Shown: positions 47,697 to 57,080, counted from the stretch's first letter. The stretch: DNA of 64,000 nt from Corynebacterium lemuris (GCF_024919295.1 NZ_JANWTC010000011.1:24235-88234); one strand, 5' to 3'. Translations and numbers: made by a program. The notes: generated from the sequence alone by a model not told the origin.

Positions 47697-47782
47697 TGTG
47701 TGCAGGTCCTGTTCGTTAAGATCGCCGGAAACACCCCGGGACTTCCCCGGGTGCCGAGAAGCGAAGCGGGAGGTGTGGCCGC

Positions 47783-48910
47783 ATGTCCGTTCCATCCTAC
47801 AAACCACGCCACCTGCCCGGACTGGAAGGACTGCGCGCCATCGCGGCCTTCGGGGTGGTGCTCACCCACGTGGCCTTCCAGACAGGGGTGGACCCGCGCT
47901 CGCTGGCCGGTTCCGTGCTGGCCCGCTTCGACTTCTTCGTCCCCGTGTTCTTCGCGCTGTCTGCCTTCCTGCTCTGGCGCAACCACCACGGCGACCGGGA
48001 GGCGGGCACCATCGGCCGGTACCTGGTCAACCGCACCGGCCGGATCCTGCCCGCCTACCTGGTGTGTGTTGTGGCGGTGATCCTGCTGCTGCCGGAGGCC
48101 TCCCGGATGAGCGGGGAGCAGATCCTGGCCAACCTCACCCTCACCCAGGTCTATGTCGTCGACGGACTGGCCCCCGGCCTGACACACCTGTGGTCCCTGA
48201 GTGTGGAGGTCGGTTTCTACCTGGTCCTGCCGCTGCTGGCGCTGAGCATCGGGCGGCTGCCCCGGCGCGGGCGGGTCCTCACGATCCTCGCCCTGGCCGT
48301 GCTCAGCCTGGGCTGGGCCTGGCTGCCTTTTGTCACGGCGGGCCCGGATGCGGCCGCCGGCATCCCCAACCGGCAGATCTGGCCCGTGGCGTACGCCCCC
48401 TGGTTCGCGGTGGGCATGATCGCGGCGGAGTTCTCCGGGCGGGTGCCGGACCGGGTGCGTCGGGTGCTGGGCTGGCGGTGGGCGTGGTGGTGGCTGGCGC
48501 TGATGACGGCCTGGCTGGCGGGGCAGGAGTGGTTCGGGCCGGTGGGCCTGACCCATCCTGAGCCCGCGGAATTTACCCGCCGGGTGCTGGCGGGCACGGT
48601 CTTCGCCTTCGCGGTGGTCGTGCCGGAGGCCCTGGACCCGGGTGCGCGCTGGCTGGCGAGTCCGGTGATGAAGGCGCTGGGGCGTTGGTCCTACTCGATC
48701 TTCCTGTGGCACGTGGCCATGCTCTCGCTGGCCTTCCCGCTGCTGGGTCTGAATTACTTCTCGGGGGGTTTCTGGCCGGTGCTGGCGGTGACGCTGGTGC
48801 TCACCCTGCCGGTGTCGGCGGCCAGTTATGTCTTCCTGGAGGAGCCGGGCAAGAGGCTGGTCAGGGCGGCGACGAGCAGGAGGGCCAGGGCGGTGGAGTC
48901 ACCGGCGTAG
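47783..48910 (+). CDS. tmaT: Acyltransferase-3 family protein, TmaT-like mycolate acetyltransferase
   Basis: A 375-residue membrane acyltransferase with ten or so helices. Signature regions are the N-terminal GLEGLRAIAAFGVVLTHVAF with its histidine, the R-rich loop after helix two (VNRTGRILPAY), HLWSLSVEVGFYLVLPLL and the C-terminal YSIFLWHV. In C. glutamicum a protein of this family near pck and aftD, TmaT, acetylates trehalose monomycolate to allow MmpL-mediated transport; the symbol is based on family and gene order. It converges with aftD and overlaps it by 85 bases. Confidence 0.78.
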   Translation: MSVPSYKPRHLPGLEGLRAIAAFGVVLTHVAFQTGVDPRSLAGSVLARFDFFVPVFFALSAFLLWRNHHGDREAGTIGRYLVNRTGRILPAYLVCVVAVILLLPEASRMSGEQILANLTLTQVYVVDGLAPGLTHLWSLSVEVGFYLVLPLLALSIGRLPRRGRVLTILALAVLSLGWAWLPFVTAGPDAAAGIPNRQIWPVAYAPWFAVGMIAAEFSGRVPDRVRRVLGWRWAWWWLALMTAWLAGQEWFGPVGLTHPEPAEFTRRVLAGTVFAFAVVVPEALDPGARWLASPVMKALGRWSYSIFLWHVAMLSLAFPLLGLNYFSGGFWPVLAVTLVLTLPVSAASYVFLEEPGKRLVRAATSRRARAVESPA

Positions 48911-51900
48911 TCCCCGACGGGCCAGGGCCCGCGGGCCAGCCAGGCCCCGGTGACGCTGAGCAGGGAGAAGGCGAGTAGTCCTGCGGGGATGATCGTCAGC
49001 CGCAGGACCAGCAGGGCCCCGGCCGCGGCCAGCAGGCCGGGCCAGCCGGCGAGCAGCCAGGCGGCCACTACCCCGAGGATGAGCAGGCCGGGGCCGGTCC
49101 GGTTGTCCGGGACCTCTCGTTCCCCGGGCCGGGTGCGGAGCAGCAGCACCAGACAGCCCAGCACCGTGAGCAGGGCGAGGACACCCCCGCCGAAGAGCAG
49201 GCCCCGGTAGGCCGGATCCCCGGCGAAGCTGAACTCCACCCGGCCACCCGCGCCGGCGGGCACGCCGAAGGCCTGGGTGGCGGCATCCACGACCGCCGGT
49301 TCGAGTTCCTGCCCGCCGAGGTGGGCACGCAGCCCGGGGTTGGCGGAACGGCCGGTGATGAGCAGTCGGTCGCCGTCCGCCGGCGCGATATCCGTGCCTG
49401 TCGGCTCCCACGCCGGGGAGGGGTCGAAGCCTTCCTCGGTGAGGGTGGCCCATTCCGCGCCGGTGGACAGGCGGTGGACACCCGGTTCCAGGTCCACGAC
49501 AGCGCCGGGGGCGTGCACGGCGTCGTCGAGGAGGACCTCGGATTCGGCGGGGGCGTCGACAAGTACCCGCATCGGGCGCGGCGCGGTGAAATCGCGGATG
49601 ATGTGCCCGGTGTCCAGGGTGAGCCGCTGGAAGAGGAACTGGCGCACGTCCGGGGAGGTGTCCGGCACGGTGACCACCCGTTCCAGCGGGTGTCCGTTGA
49701 CCGTGACCTCGGCGATGCCCACCGGCTGGTCCTCGGTGAGGGTGATCCGCAGAGACTCGAAGTCACCGCGCAGATGGAAGGTGGTGGGTTCCTCCCCGAT
49801 CTCGTGGAGCCGGCCGTGGAGGTTGACCGTGGTCCCGGCGGTGGCGCTCAATGTGACGGCCGGATCCCGCAGCACCCGGTCGGGGCGCAGCTCCAGCCAC
49901 TGCCCGTCCGGCGGTCCCGGCGTCGGCCACCAGGCGGTGTCCGGTTCACCGTCGACTGCCGCGGTGAGCGAGCGCGCCGGGTCGGCCCCGCCGAAGCTGC
50001 CCGCATCGGCCGCCGAGGAGCTGGCGGTGACGGTGCCGCCGCGGGACTCCACCCGGGTGAAGGGGCCGGCGGAGGGGTAGTCAGGCACGACGTTACGGGA
50101 GCCCACGCCCTCATCCAGGTCGGCGAGGGGTGCGGAGACCGCCCCGTCGAGGGTGCCGTAGTGGCGCACCGTCAGCGCCGGGGTATCGGTGACCACCTCC
50201 GCGCCTTCCTCGACAAGCACGCGCGGGCCCGGGCCGTGGATCATGTCGAGCACCGCCAGGCTCTCCCCGCCGCCGGCCACCCGTACAGGTTCCTGGTCGG
50301 CGAGCATGAGGTCGGCGGCCGGGTCGAAGATGACCACCGCCAGCTGGTCCTCCGCACCGAAGTGGTGGACGGTACTGCCGGTGGCCTCAGCGAGCCTGTC
50401 GACGTCGATCTCCGCCACCCCCGTATCCAGGTCGCCGCGGTGCAGCACCGCACCGATGCCCAGCCGCCGCAGGACATCCGCCCCGGCCGCCGGATCGTGG
50501 TGCAGCACAGCCATCACCCCGTCGAGGCCGCGGATGGCCTCCGGGTCGATGAGGGGGACGGCGTCGCGGACGGCCCACGGGACATCCAGTAGCGGCTGGG
50601 CGGGTTCGTCCCGGGTCCAGCCCCAGGTCTGCCGCGCGAAGGAGGCCTCCGGGATGATGAGCGTGCGCGTGCCCTGCGCCTGCGCGTTGAGCAGGTTCGT
50701 CGCCTCCTGCCAGTAGGCGGGCACATACTCGTAGGCCCCGCGCGGCAGCAGCCGGCCCGACCAGGCCGGCGCCAGCGAGGCCACGCCGATGACGATGACC
50801 AGCGCGGCAGCCGCTTCACGACGCCCCGGTTCCAGCACCACCCGCCAGCTGCCCGGCGTGCGCAGCGGCACACCGAGCGCCGCCACCCCGACCAGCAGCG
50901 GGATACGCACCAGCGGATCGAATTTGTGGAGGTTGCGGAAAGGGGCCAGGGGACCGTCGAGAAGCGCCAGCCACTGCGGGCCCAGCGGGCCATGGGCGGC
51001 GCCCAGAATGACCACACCGAACAGCAGCATGCCCACCCACATCCGCCGGTGCGGGGTGGTGCGCAACGTGAGCCCCCATAATCCGAGGGCCGCCACCGCC
51101 GTGGTCGCCAGCACCATCGTCGGGGAGGAGGCCAGCAGGTGGCCGGCCTGGCGTTCGGTGTCCACGAACGGTGCCCAGCTGGTGGTCCCGCGCAGGATCT
51201 CGATGAGGTTGAGCCAGCGGGTGGTCACATACGCGGACTCGATGAAATCAGTGAACGGGGCGGAATAGCGCCCCAGCACCAGCAATGGTCCGATCCACCA
51301 CAGGCTCACCAGCAGGCAGCCGGCCAACCAGCCCAGCAGTGTGCCCGCCGCCCGACCGTCCCGGCGCAGCACCCGCCACGCGATGACCAGGCCCGCCGGC
51401 AGACAGGCCGCGATGGTGGCGGTGGCGTTGACCGCCCCCATCAGCGCCACCGGCAGCGTCGCCGCGGTCACGGCCCGCCAGCCCAGCCGCCCCAGGAAGG
51501 GCAGGACCACCCAGGGGGCGAGCATCACCGGCCAGGTCTCCGAGGAGATCGCCGTCAGCGTGGTCAGCGTGCGTGGCGAGAGCGCGAAGAGAAACGCGGC
51601 CAACACCCGGAACGGTGTGCTGCCGATGTGCAGGCGCCCCACCAGCAGCAGAAAACCTGAGAAACCCACCCCGGTGACCAGCCACCACCACAACCGCTGC
51701 GCGATCCAGTCCGGCAGCGGATCAGTGAGCACGAAGAAGGCCCCGTGCGGGAAGAGATAACCGTAGGCCTGGTTCTGCAGCTGGCCCAGCGTGAACGTGT
51801 CCGTCCAGGCATGCGTGGCCTGCGCGAGGAAACCCGCCGGGTCGACCGTCAGGTCATGTTTCGTGTCGGCGGCCACCAGCCCCGGCGGCTGCAGGAAACT

Positions 51901-51939
51901 GAGCAGCCCCAGGAGCACCCAGCCGAGGAGGTGCGGCAC
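48826..51939 (-). CDS. aftD: Arabinofuranosyltransferase AftD
   Basis: Adds alpha-1,3 or related branching arabinofuranose in arabinan/lipoarabinomannan outside the membrane. The 1037-residue GT-C protein has an early acidic loop after helix one (AADTKHDL), about 11 helices up to residue 420, then a large extracytoplasmic region with beta-rich carbohydrate-binding-like modules (ARSLTAAVDGEPDTAWWPTPG) and further C-terminal helices. It is shorter than the roughly 1400-residue mycobacterial AftD. It starts at GTG 51939, three bases after the DUF2613 stop. Its 3' end overlaps tmaT. Confidence 0.88.
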   Translation of the reverse strand: MPHLLGWVLLGLLSFLQPPGLVAADTKHDLTVDPAGFLAQATHAWTDTFTLGQLQNQAYGYLFPHGAFFVLTDPLPDWIAQRLWWWLVTGVGFSGFLLLVGRLHIGSTPFRVLAAFLFALSPRTLTTLTAISSETWPVMLAPWVVLPFLGRLGWRAVTAATLPVALMGAVNATATIAACLPAGLVIAWRVLRRDGRAAGTLLGWLAGCLLVSLWWIGPLLVLGRYSAPFTDFIESAYVTTRWLNLIEILRGTTSWAPFVDTERQAGHLLASSPTMVLATTAVAALGLWGLTLRTTPHRRMWVGMLLFGVVILGAAHGPLGPQWLALLDGPLAPFRNLHKFDPLVRIPLLVGVAALGVPLRTPGSWRVVLEPGRREAAAALVIVIGVASLAPAWSGRLLPRGAYEYVPAYWQEATNLLNAQAQGTRTLIIPEASFARQTWGWTRDEPAQPLLDVPWAVRDAVPLIDPEAIRGLDGVMAVLHHDPAAGADVLRRLGIGAVLHRGDLDTGVAEIDVDRLAEATGSTVHHFGAEDQLAVVIFDPAADLMLADQEPVRVAGGGESLAVLDMIHGPGPRVLVEEGAEVVTDTPALTVRHYGTLDGAVSAPLADLDEGVGSRNVVPDYPSAGPFTRVESRGGTVTASSSAADAGSFGGADPARSLTAAVDGEPDTAWWPTPGPPDGQWLELRPDRVLRDPAVTLSATAGTTVNLHGRLHEIGEEPTTFHLRGDFESLRITLTEDQPVGIAEVTVNGHPLERVVTVPDTSPDVRQFLFQRLTLDTGHIIRDFTAPRPMRVLVDAPAESEVLLDDAVHAPGAVVDLEPGVHRLSTGAEWATLTEEGFDPSPAWEPTGTDIAPADGDRLLITGRSANPGLRAHLGGQELEPAVVDAATQAFGVPAGAGGRVEFSFAGDPAYRGLLFGGGVLALLTVLGCLVLLLRTRPGEREVPDNRTGPGLLILGVVAAWLLAGWPGLLAAAGALLVLRLTIIPAGLLAFSLLSVTGAWLARGPWPVGDYAGDSTALALLLVAALTSLLPGSSRKT

Positions 51940-51942
51940 GAA

Positions 51943-52140
51943 TCAGCCGCGGGTGCCGTACTCCGGGCCGCCGAGCAGGGCGTCCTCGGCCGGCACGGCG
52001 TTGCCCTGCGGCACGGTGTCCTGACCCGAGAAGGAGGCGACCCCGATGACGGACACCACGCCCAGAGCCACACCGACGACCGCGCTGGCGATCACCGAGC
52101 TCACTGAGCGACGGTTGACGGAAGGGGAGGAGTAGGACAT
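51943..52140 (-). CDS. DUF2613-family small membrane protein
   Basis: A 65-residue protein with one transmembrane helix (VIASAVVGVALGVVSVIGVASF) and a short extracytoplasmic tail ending LGGPEYGTRG. It is the counterpart of Mycobacterium Rv0236A, always just upstream of aftD, so a role as an AftD-associated factor is plausible but unproven. The ATG is at 52140; three bases separate its stop and the aftD start. Confidence 0.82.
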   Translation of the reverse strand: MSYSSPSVNRRSVSSVIASAVVGVALGVVSVIGVASFSGQDTVPQGNAVPAEDALLGGPEYGTRG

Positions 52141-52158
52141 GGCTGCAGATCCTACCCC

Positions 52159-52623
52159 CTAATTTTCCGGCGGAACAATGAACACCGGCACCCCACCATG
52201 GTGCAGCACGCCCTCCGCTGTGGAGGTCTGCCAGAACGATTTCCACGCCGAGGCCCCCCGGGTGCCGGTGACGATGACATCCGGTTCCAGCTCCCGGGCC
52301 GCATCGACGATCGCCGACCACACCGAGGTCTCCGACTCCACGAGGTGGGCACGCGCCGCCAGGCCCAGGGACTCCGCCAGCTCCACACCCTCGTTGCAGA
52401 TCTCCCGGGCCCGCGCATAGGCCGGATCATTCTCCTCCGTGTCCGTCACCCACTCCGCCTGGTGCAGCCCCGACATACTCACTGCCCGCGCTGCCGCCCG
52501 GTGCAGCGGCTCCCACGCCGTGAGCAGTTCCACACTGCGCGGGGAAAGCAGCTGGGCAGCTGCCGTGATGGCGCGCCGGGCCTCCCGAGATCCGTCAAAG
52601 GCGATGAGCATCGTCGTGGCCAC
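52159..52623 (-). CDS. Universal stress protein family protein
   Basis: A 154-residue single-domain UspA-type protein. It has the N-terminal MLIAFDGSREARRAI strand, and a nucleotide-binding motif TGTRGAS followed nine residues on by GVLHHGG and VPVFIVP, so it probably binds ATP. Its role is unknown. I chose GTG 52623; GTG 52635 and ATG 52611 are alternatives. It is divergent from the GH3 lipoprotein gene. Confidence 0.85.
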   Translation of the reverse strand: MATTMLIAFDGSREARRAITAAAQLLSPRSVELLTAWEPLHRAAARAVSMSGLHQAEWVTDTEENDPAYARAREICNEGVELAESLGLAARAHLVESETSVWSAIVDAARELEPDVIVTGTRGASAWKSFWQTSTAEGVLHHGGVPVFIVPPEN

Positions 52624-52738
52624 GGGTGAATTCACATTCCTTAAGAGTGCAGGGCTGGTCCAGTCCCAGTCTAACGACGACTCATGCACAATAAGGGGGA
52701 ACAGGACACCCGGAACACCCCAGGAAAGGACGGGCCGC

Positions 52739-53941
52739 ATGATCAGCAGCCGCGGCATCGCGCGACTCCTGGGCGCGGCCCTGAGTATCGGGGTCCTGTC
52801 CGGCGGGTTGACCGCCTGCGCGGAACCCGCGGAGCAGCCTGCCCCGGTGAGCACCACCCCGGAAACAAGCTCGACGATGACGAGTACGGCGGCGTCGGCA
52901 AGCAGCACCCCGGCCGCCGAGCCCACACCCGAGGAGCTGGCCCGCCAGCGCGTCCCGCAGGAGCAGCGTGCGAAGGCGGCATCGCTGATGGTCGTCGGCG
53001 TGGACAACTACGACGACGCGCTGGCGAAACTGCGTCAGGGCGCCGGCGGGATCTTCATCACCAGCTGGGCGAACCCGGAACTGCTGACCACCCCGGGTCG
53101 CAACATCGTGGCCCTGCGTGAGGCTGTCGGCCGGCCCTTCTCGGTGTCCATCGACTACGAGGGCGGGCGCGTGCAGCGCCACGAACACGTCATCGGTAGC
53201 CGGATCTCCGCCCGCGAGATGGCGGCCACCATGAGCCTGCAGGAGGTGGAGCACTACGCCCGCGATCTGGGACATTCGCTGCGCTGGCACGGCGTGACCG
53301 TCAACTTCGCACCCGTGCTGGATGTGGATGCCGCCGGGCTGGAGATCGTCGGCGACCGCGCTTTCTCCACCGACCCGCAGGTCGCCGGCGACTACGGTGC
53401 CGCCTTCGCCCGCGGACTGGGCGCGGCCGGTGTCACCCCGGTGTTCAAGCACTTCCCCGGCCACGGGCAGGCCAGCGGCGACACCCACCTGGAACTCGCC
53501 GTCACCCCGCCGATCGAACAGGTCATCGCCCACGACCTGCCGCCCTACGCCACCGCCCTCGCACAGTCGGATGGTGCCGTGATGGTCGGCCACATGGTCG
53601 TACCCGGTCTCGGCGACGGCTTCAGCCCCTCCAGCCTCGACCCGGCCGTCTATGAACTCCTGCGCAGCGGCAACTACCCCGGCGGCGTGCCTTTCGAGGG
53701 CGTGGCCTACACCGATGACCTCACCGGCATGCGCGCGATCACCGACCGCCACACCCTGCCCCAGGCGGTTGTCGCCGCCGTTAAGGCGGGCGCGGACCGG
53801 CCGCTGTTCTCCACCAGCGGAGAACTGGGCGCCGCCATCGACGCCCTCGACGCAGCGGTCACCGCCGGGGAGATCCCCGCGGAGCGTCTCGACGAGTCCG
53901 CCTACCGCGTGCAGCTCCAACTGCTCACCTCGGGGAGCTGA
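52739..53941 (+). CDS. nagA2: GH3 beta-N-acetylglucosaminidase lipoprotein (LpqI/NagA2-like)
   Basis: A 400-residue lipoprotein: signal peptide with lipobox LTAC (Cys27), a Ser/Thr/Pro linker, then a GH3 (NagZ-type) barrel. Motifs are SIDYEGGRVQR, NFAPVLDVD, the catalytic-loop KHFPGHGQASGDTHLE with its His/Asp pair, and the late GVAYTDDLTGMRAI with the nucleophile Asp. It probably removes GlcNAc from cell-wall fragments outside the membrane. It is the positional counterpart of Mycobacterium lpqI (Rv0237); the C. glutamicum name is nagA2. Confidence 0.9.
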   Translation: MISSRGIARLLGAALSIGVLSGGLTACAEPAEQPAPVSTTPETSSTMTSTAASASSTPAAEPTPEELARQRVPQEQRAKAASLMVVGVDNYDDALAKLRQGAGGIFITSWANPELLTTPGRNIVALREAVGRPFSVSIDYEGGRVQRHEHVIGSRISAREMAATMSLQEVEHYARDLGHSLRWHGVTVNFAPVLDVDAAGLEIVGDRAFSTDPQVAGDYGAAFARGLGAAGVTPVFKHFPGHGQASGDTHLELAVTPPIEQVIAHDLPPYATALAQSDGAVMVGHMVVPGLGDGFSPSSLDPAVYELLRSGNYPGGVPFEGVAYTDDLTGMRAITDRHTLPQAVVAAVKAGADRPLFSTSGELGAAIDALDAAVTAGEIPAERLDESAYRVQLQLLTSGS

Positions 53942-54016
53942 ATCGGGTATTTCCGGGGCGTTTCCGGGCCGTTTCCGGCTCCGCGCAAGTAGGCAAACCT
54001 GTGCACGGCAACTAGT

Positions 54017-55726
54017 GTGAAAACTGTGAGTCAGTCAAAAAGCCAGGACAGCGGTGGGCGGGGCACCCGCATCGCCGCCGGCGTCATCGCCGGTATCTTC
54101 GCCCTCCTCGCCGTCGCCTACGGGGTGGATTACTTCCTGACCAAGGGGAATGTCCCCCGCGGCACCACCGTCGGCGGGGTGGACATCTCCGGCATGAGCC
54201 CGGCGGATGCCCGCACCACCCTCGAGCGTGAACTCGGCGGCGTGGTCGATGAACCCGTCACCGTCACCGCCGGCGACCGGACGGTCGAGTTCATCCCCGC
54301 CCAGGCCGGCCTGAGCATAGACTTCGCGCAGACCGTCGAGGAGATCGGCACCGAATCCGCCAACCCCATCCTGCGCCTGCAGGGCCTGTTCGGCTCCGGC
54401 ACCGAGGCCGAGATCGTCTCCGCCACCGATGACGCCGCCCTGGCCCCCCAGCTCGAGCGCATGCACTCCGAGCTCAGCGCCGAACCCGCCGACGGCCGCA
54501 TCGAGCTTATCGACGGCCGCGTCCAGGTCACCGAGGCCATCAACGGCCACGTCATCGACCCCGCCGCCCTCCGTGAGGGTGTGACCACCGACTGGCTCGA
54601 CCCCGCCGGCATCGAGGTCGACGCCGAGGTCACCCCGCCCGCCATCGATGCTGACACCGTCGCCGCCACCGCCGAGGGGGACGCCGCCGCAGTCATTTCG
54701 GGACCGCTGACCGTGACCGGCCGCGACGACATCAACGGCCTCATCCCGCCGGAGCGCATGGGTGAGGTCGTCACCTTCGTCCCCGAGGACGACCGCCTGC
54801 GCACCGACATCAACGTCGAGGCCGCCCAGGGCATCCTCGATGAGACCCTCAGCGAGACCGAGTCCACCCGCCGCAACGCCGACATCACCTTCTCCGGCGG
54901 CTCCCGCCAGATCACCCCGCACAGCGACGGCGTGCAGATCAACTGGGAGACCACCCTGGAGGGCTTCCACGACCGTGTCCTGAGCACCGACCCCGAGGAC
55001 CGGCAGTGGGAGGCCGAGTACGAGGACGACCCCGCCACCTTCACCACCGAGATGGCCGAGGTCGCCACCTTCGACGAGGTCGTCGGCGAATTCACCACCT
55101 CCGGTTACTCCGCCTCCTCCGGCGTCAACATCCAGCTGGTCGCCAGCACCGTCAACGGCGCCATCGTCGCCCCCGGGGACACCTTCTCCCTCAACGGCTA
55201 CACCGGACCCCGCGGCACCGCGCAGGGTTACGTCGACTCCGGCATCATCATCAACGGCCGCGGCGGCACTGCCGTCGGCGGCGGCATCAGCCAGTACGCC
55301 ACCACCCTCTACAACGCCGCCTACTTCGCCGGCATGGAGGACGTCGCCCACACCCCGCACAGCTACTACATCTCCCGCTACCCCGCGGGACGCGAGGCCA
55401 CCGTCTACGAAGGTGCCATCGACCTGCAGTTCCGCAACAACTCCCAGTACCCCGTGCGCATCGAGAGCACCGTCGGCGGCGGCAACGTCACCATCCGCCT
55501 CACCGGTGTGAAGACCGTCCAGGTCGAGTCCGTCAACGGCGGCCGCTGGGCCCCCACCCAGCCGCAGACGATGAACGTCTCCGGCAGCGACTGCAGCCCT
55601 TCCGGCGGTGCCCCCGGTTTCACCACCTCCGACACCCGCATCATCCGCGACCTGGCCGGCAATGAGATCAGCCGCGAGGTGCAGACCACCGTCTACGACC
55701 CGCAGCCGATCGTGCGGTGCTCCTGA
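54017..55726 (+). CDS. VanW-family protein with peptidoglycan-binding-type modules
   Basis: A 569-residue protein. After a short cytoplasmic start comes one transmembrane helix (IAAGVIAGIFALLAVAYGVDYFL), two YkuD-associated-type repeats (GTTVGGVDISGMSPADA and similar) and a C-terminal VanW domain (IVAPGDTFSLNGYTGPR, GGGISQYATTLYNAAYFAG, ISRYPAGREATVYEG). VanW proteins act at the cell wall but their activity is unknown. GTG 54017 was chosen; GTG 54026 is an alternative. The DUF2200 gene follows after one base. Confidence 0.85.
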   Translation: MKTVSQSKSQDSGGRGTRIAAGVIAGIFALLAVAYGVDYFLTKGNVPRGTTVGGVDISGMSPADARTTLERELGGVVDEPVTVTAGDRTVEFIPAQAGLSIDFAQTVEEIGTESANPILRLQGLFGSGTEAEIVSATDDAALAPQLERMHSELSAEPADGRIELIDGRVQVTEAINGHVIDPAALREGVTTDWLDPAGIEVDAEVTPPAIDADTVAATAEGDAAAVISGPLTVTGRDDINGLIPPERMGEVVTFVPEDDRLRTDINVEAAQGILDETLSETESTRRNADITFSGGSRQITPHSDGVQINWETTLEGFHDRVLSTDPEDRQWEAEYEDDPATFTTEMAEVATFDEVVGEFTTSGYSASSGVNIQLVASTVNGAIVAPGDTFSLNGYTGPRGTAQGYVDSGIIINGRGGTAVGGGISQYATTLYNAAYFAGMEDVAHTPHSYYISRYPAGREATVYEGAIDLQFRNNSQYPVRIESTVGGGNVTIRLTGVKTVQVESVNGGRWAPTQPQTMNVSGSDCSPSGGAPGFTTSDTRIIRDLAGNEISREVQTTVYDPQPIVRCS

Positions 55727-55727
55727 G

Positions 55728-56066
55728 ATGTCTGAGCGCCTGTTCCGCTACTCCTTCGTCGAGATCCACCGTCTGTACTTGAACAAGGTGGAGCGCAAGG
55801 GGCGGACCGCCGGGGAACTGGATGAGGTCCTCAGCTGGCTCACCGGCTACACCGCTGAGCAGCTGCGGAGCTTCGAGGGCGATCTCCGGGAGTTCTTCGC
55901 CGCCGCCCCACTCATGAACGACAACACCGGGTTGATCACGGGCGTGGTCTGCGGCGTGCGCGTCGAGGACATCAAGGACCCCCTCATGCAGCAGATCCGC
56001 TGGATGGACAAACTCGTCGACGAACTCGCCCGCGGAAAGAAGATGACGAACATCCTGCGGGGTTAA
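55728..56066 (+). CDS. DUF2200-family protein
   Basis: A 112-residue protein beginning MSERLFRYSFVEIHRLYLNK, with KGRTAGELDEVLSWLTGY and a final RWMDKLVDELARGK. These are the hallmarks of DUF2200, a small cytoplasmic family found across bacteria with unknown function. The start ATG is one base after the VanW stop, indicating coupling. Confidence 0.85.
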   Translation: MSERLFRYSFVEIHRLYLNKVERKGRTAGELDEVLSWLTGYTAEQLRSFEGDLREFFAAAPLMNDNTGLITGVVCGVRVEDIKDPLMQQIRWMDKLVDELARGKKMTNILRG

Positions 56067-56125
56067 GAGTGGGAGAGTTGAGCAACTTTCCTGTTCACGA
56101 CGCGCCCCCTGCGGCGGGCAGCTGT

Positions 56126-56184
56126 TTTTTCTGATCAACTCTGCGGAAAATCCGCTTGATCTGAGCAGGAGTTGATCAGAAAAA
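56126..56184. terminator. 16-base inverted repeat with T/A runs, bidirectional terminator-like
   Basis: TTTTTCTGATCAACTC (56126-56141) and GAGTTGATCAGAAAAA (56169-56184) are perfect inverse copies, enclosing a GCGGA-AAA-TCCGC hairpin (56143-56155). Runs of T on both strands at the stem base make it a good terminator in either direction, between the DUF2200 gene and the oppositely transcribed tRNA. An AGTTG-AG-CAACT palindrome lies just upstream (56074 region). Confidence 0.65.
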
Positions 56185-56207
56185 GCCCAGAACGGGGTGG
56201 CAGCACA

Positions 56208-56243
56208 AACGCCCCGCGGCCCGGTTCAGGGCGGCGGGGCGTT
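56208..56243 (-). terminator. GC-rich hairpin downstream of tRNA-Gly
   Basis: AACGCCCCG (56208-56216) and CGGGGCGTT (56235-56243) form a 9-base stem, just beyond the 3' end of the tRNA on the minus strand, followed by TTTG. It is likely the tRNA's own terminator or 3' processing hairpin. Confidence 0.5.
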
Positions 56244-56249
56244 GATGAG

Positions 56250-56323
56250 TGGAGCCGGCGACGGGAATCGAACCCGCACTCTCAGCTTGGGAAGCTGATG
56301 TTCTACCACTAAACTACGCCGGC
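56250..56323 (-). tRNA. tRNA-Gly (anticodon CCC)
   Basis: The 74-base cloverleaf has a perfect 7-bp acceptor stem (GCCGGCG/CGCCGGC), a D-arm with GTTTAGTGGTAGAAC, an anticodon arm TCAGC-TTCCCAA-GCTGA giving anticodon CCC, a T-arm CGGGTTCGATTCCCG and an encoded CCA end. It reads GGG glycine codons. Mycobacteria also carry a tRNA-Gly near dcd. Confidence 0.95.
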
Positions 56324-56442
56324 GTCTGTGCAGCTCAGTGCACTGCAACACACTGTAGCACCCGCCCGGGCACTGACCGGAAACCGGGGCGGAAATCGCC
56401 TGGTGGGGCGGTGGTCACAGGTGCTGACGTACACTCGGACTC

Positions 56443-57006
56443 GTGCTTCTCTCAGATCGTGACATCCGTGCCGCCATTAACTCCGGTGACCTGGGTATCG
56501 AACCCTTTGAACCGGCCAACATCCAGCCCTCCAGTGTGGATGTGCGGATGGACCGCTTCTTCCGGGTGTTCAACAACTCGAAGTACACCCACATTGATCC
56601 GAAGTTGCAGCAGGATGAGCTGACCACCCTCGTCGAGGTCGATGAGGGGGAGTCCTTCGTCCTGCACCCGGGGGAGTTCGTGCTGGCCTCCACCCTGGAG
56701 AGGTTCACCTTGCCGGACAACCTCGCCGGCCGCCTGGAGGGCAAATCCTCCCTGGGGCGTCTCGGCCTGCTCACGCACTCCACCGCGGGTTTCATCGACC
56801 CGGGTTTCAATGGCTACATCACCCTTGAGCTGTCGAATGTGGCGAATCTGCCGATGACGCTGTGGCCGGGGATGAAGGTGGGCCAGCTGGCGTTGTTCAA
56901 GATGTCCTCGCCGGCGGAGGTGCCCTACGGTTCGGGCAAGCTGGGTTCGAAGTACCAGGGCCAGCGTGGGCCGACGCCCTCGAAGGCGTACCTCAACTTC
57001 CCCTGA
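56443..57006 (+). CDS. dcd: dCTP deaminase
   Basis: Deaminates dCTP toward dUTP/dUMP for thymidylate synthesis. The 187-residue trimeric-fold protein begins [12 protein letters not shown] (GTG start) and has RMDRFFRVF, the catalytic-region [30 protein letters not shown] and the C-terminal [12 protein letters not shown]. The length is normal. Actinobacterial members can be bifunctional deaminase/diphosphatases; this cannot be settled by eye. Confidence 0.96.
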   Translation: MLLSDRDIRAAINSGDLGIEPFEPANIQPSSVDVRMDRFFRVFNNSKYTHIDPKLQQDELTTLVEVDEGESFVLHPGEFVLASTLERFTLPDNLAGRLEGKSSLGRLGLLTHSTAGFIDPGFNGYITLELSNVANLPMTLWPGMKVGQLALFKMSSPAEVPYGSGKLGSKYQGQRGPTPSKAYLNFP

Positions 57007-57080
57007 GCACACCCCCACATGAGATGACATTCATTTTCGTTTAATGCTCAGTTCATGTCCGACGGGTAAAACTTGGGGAC

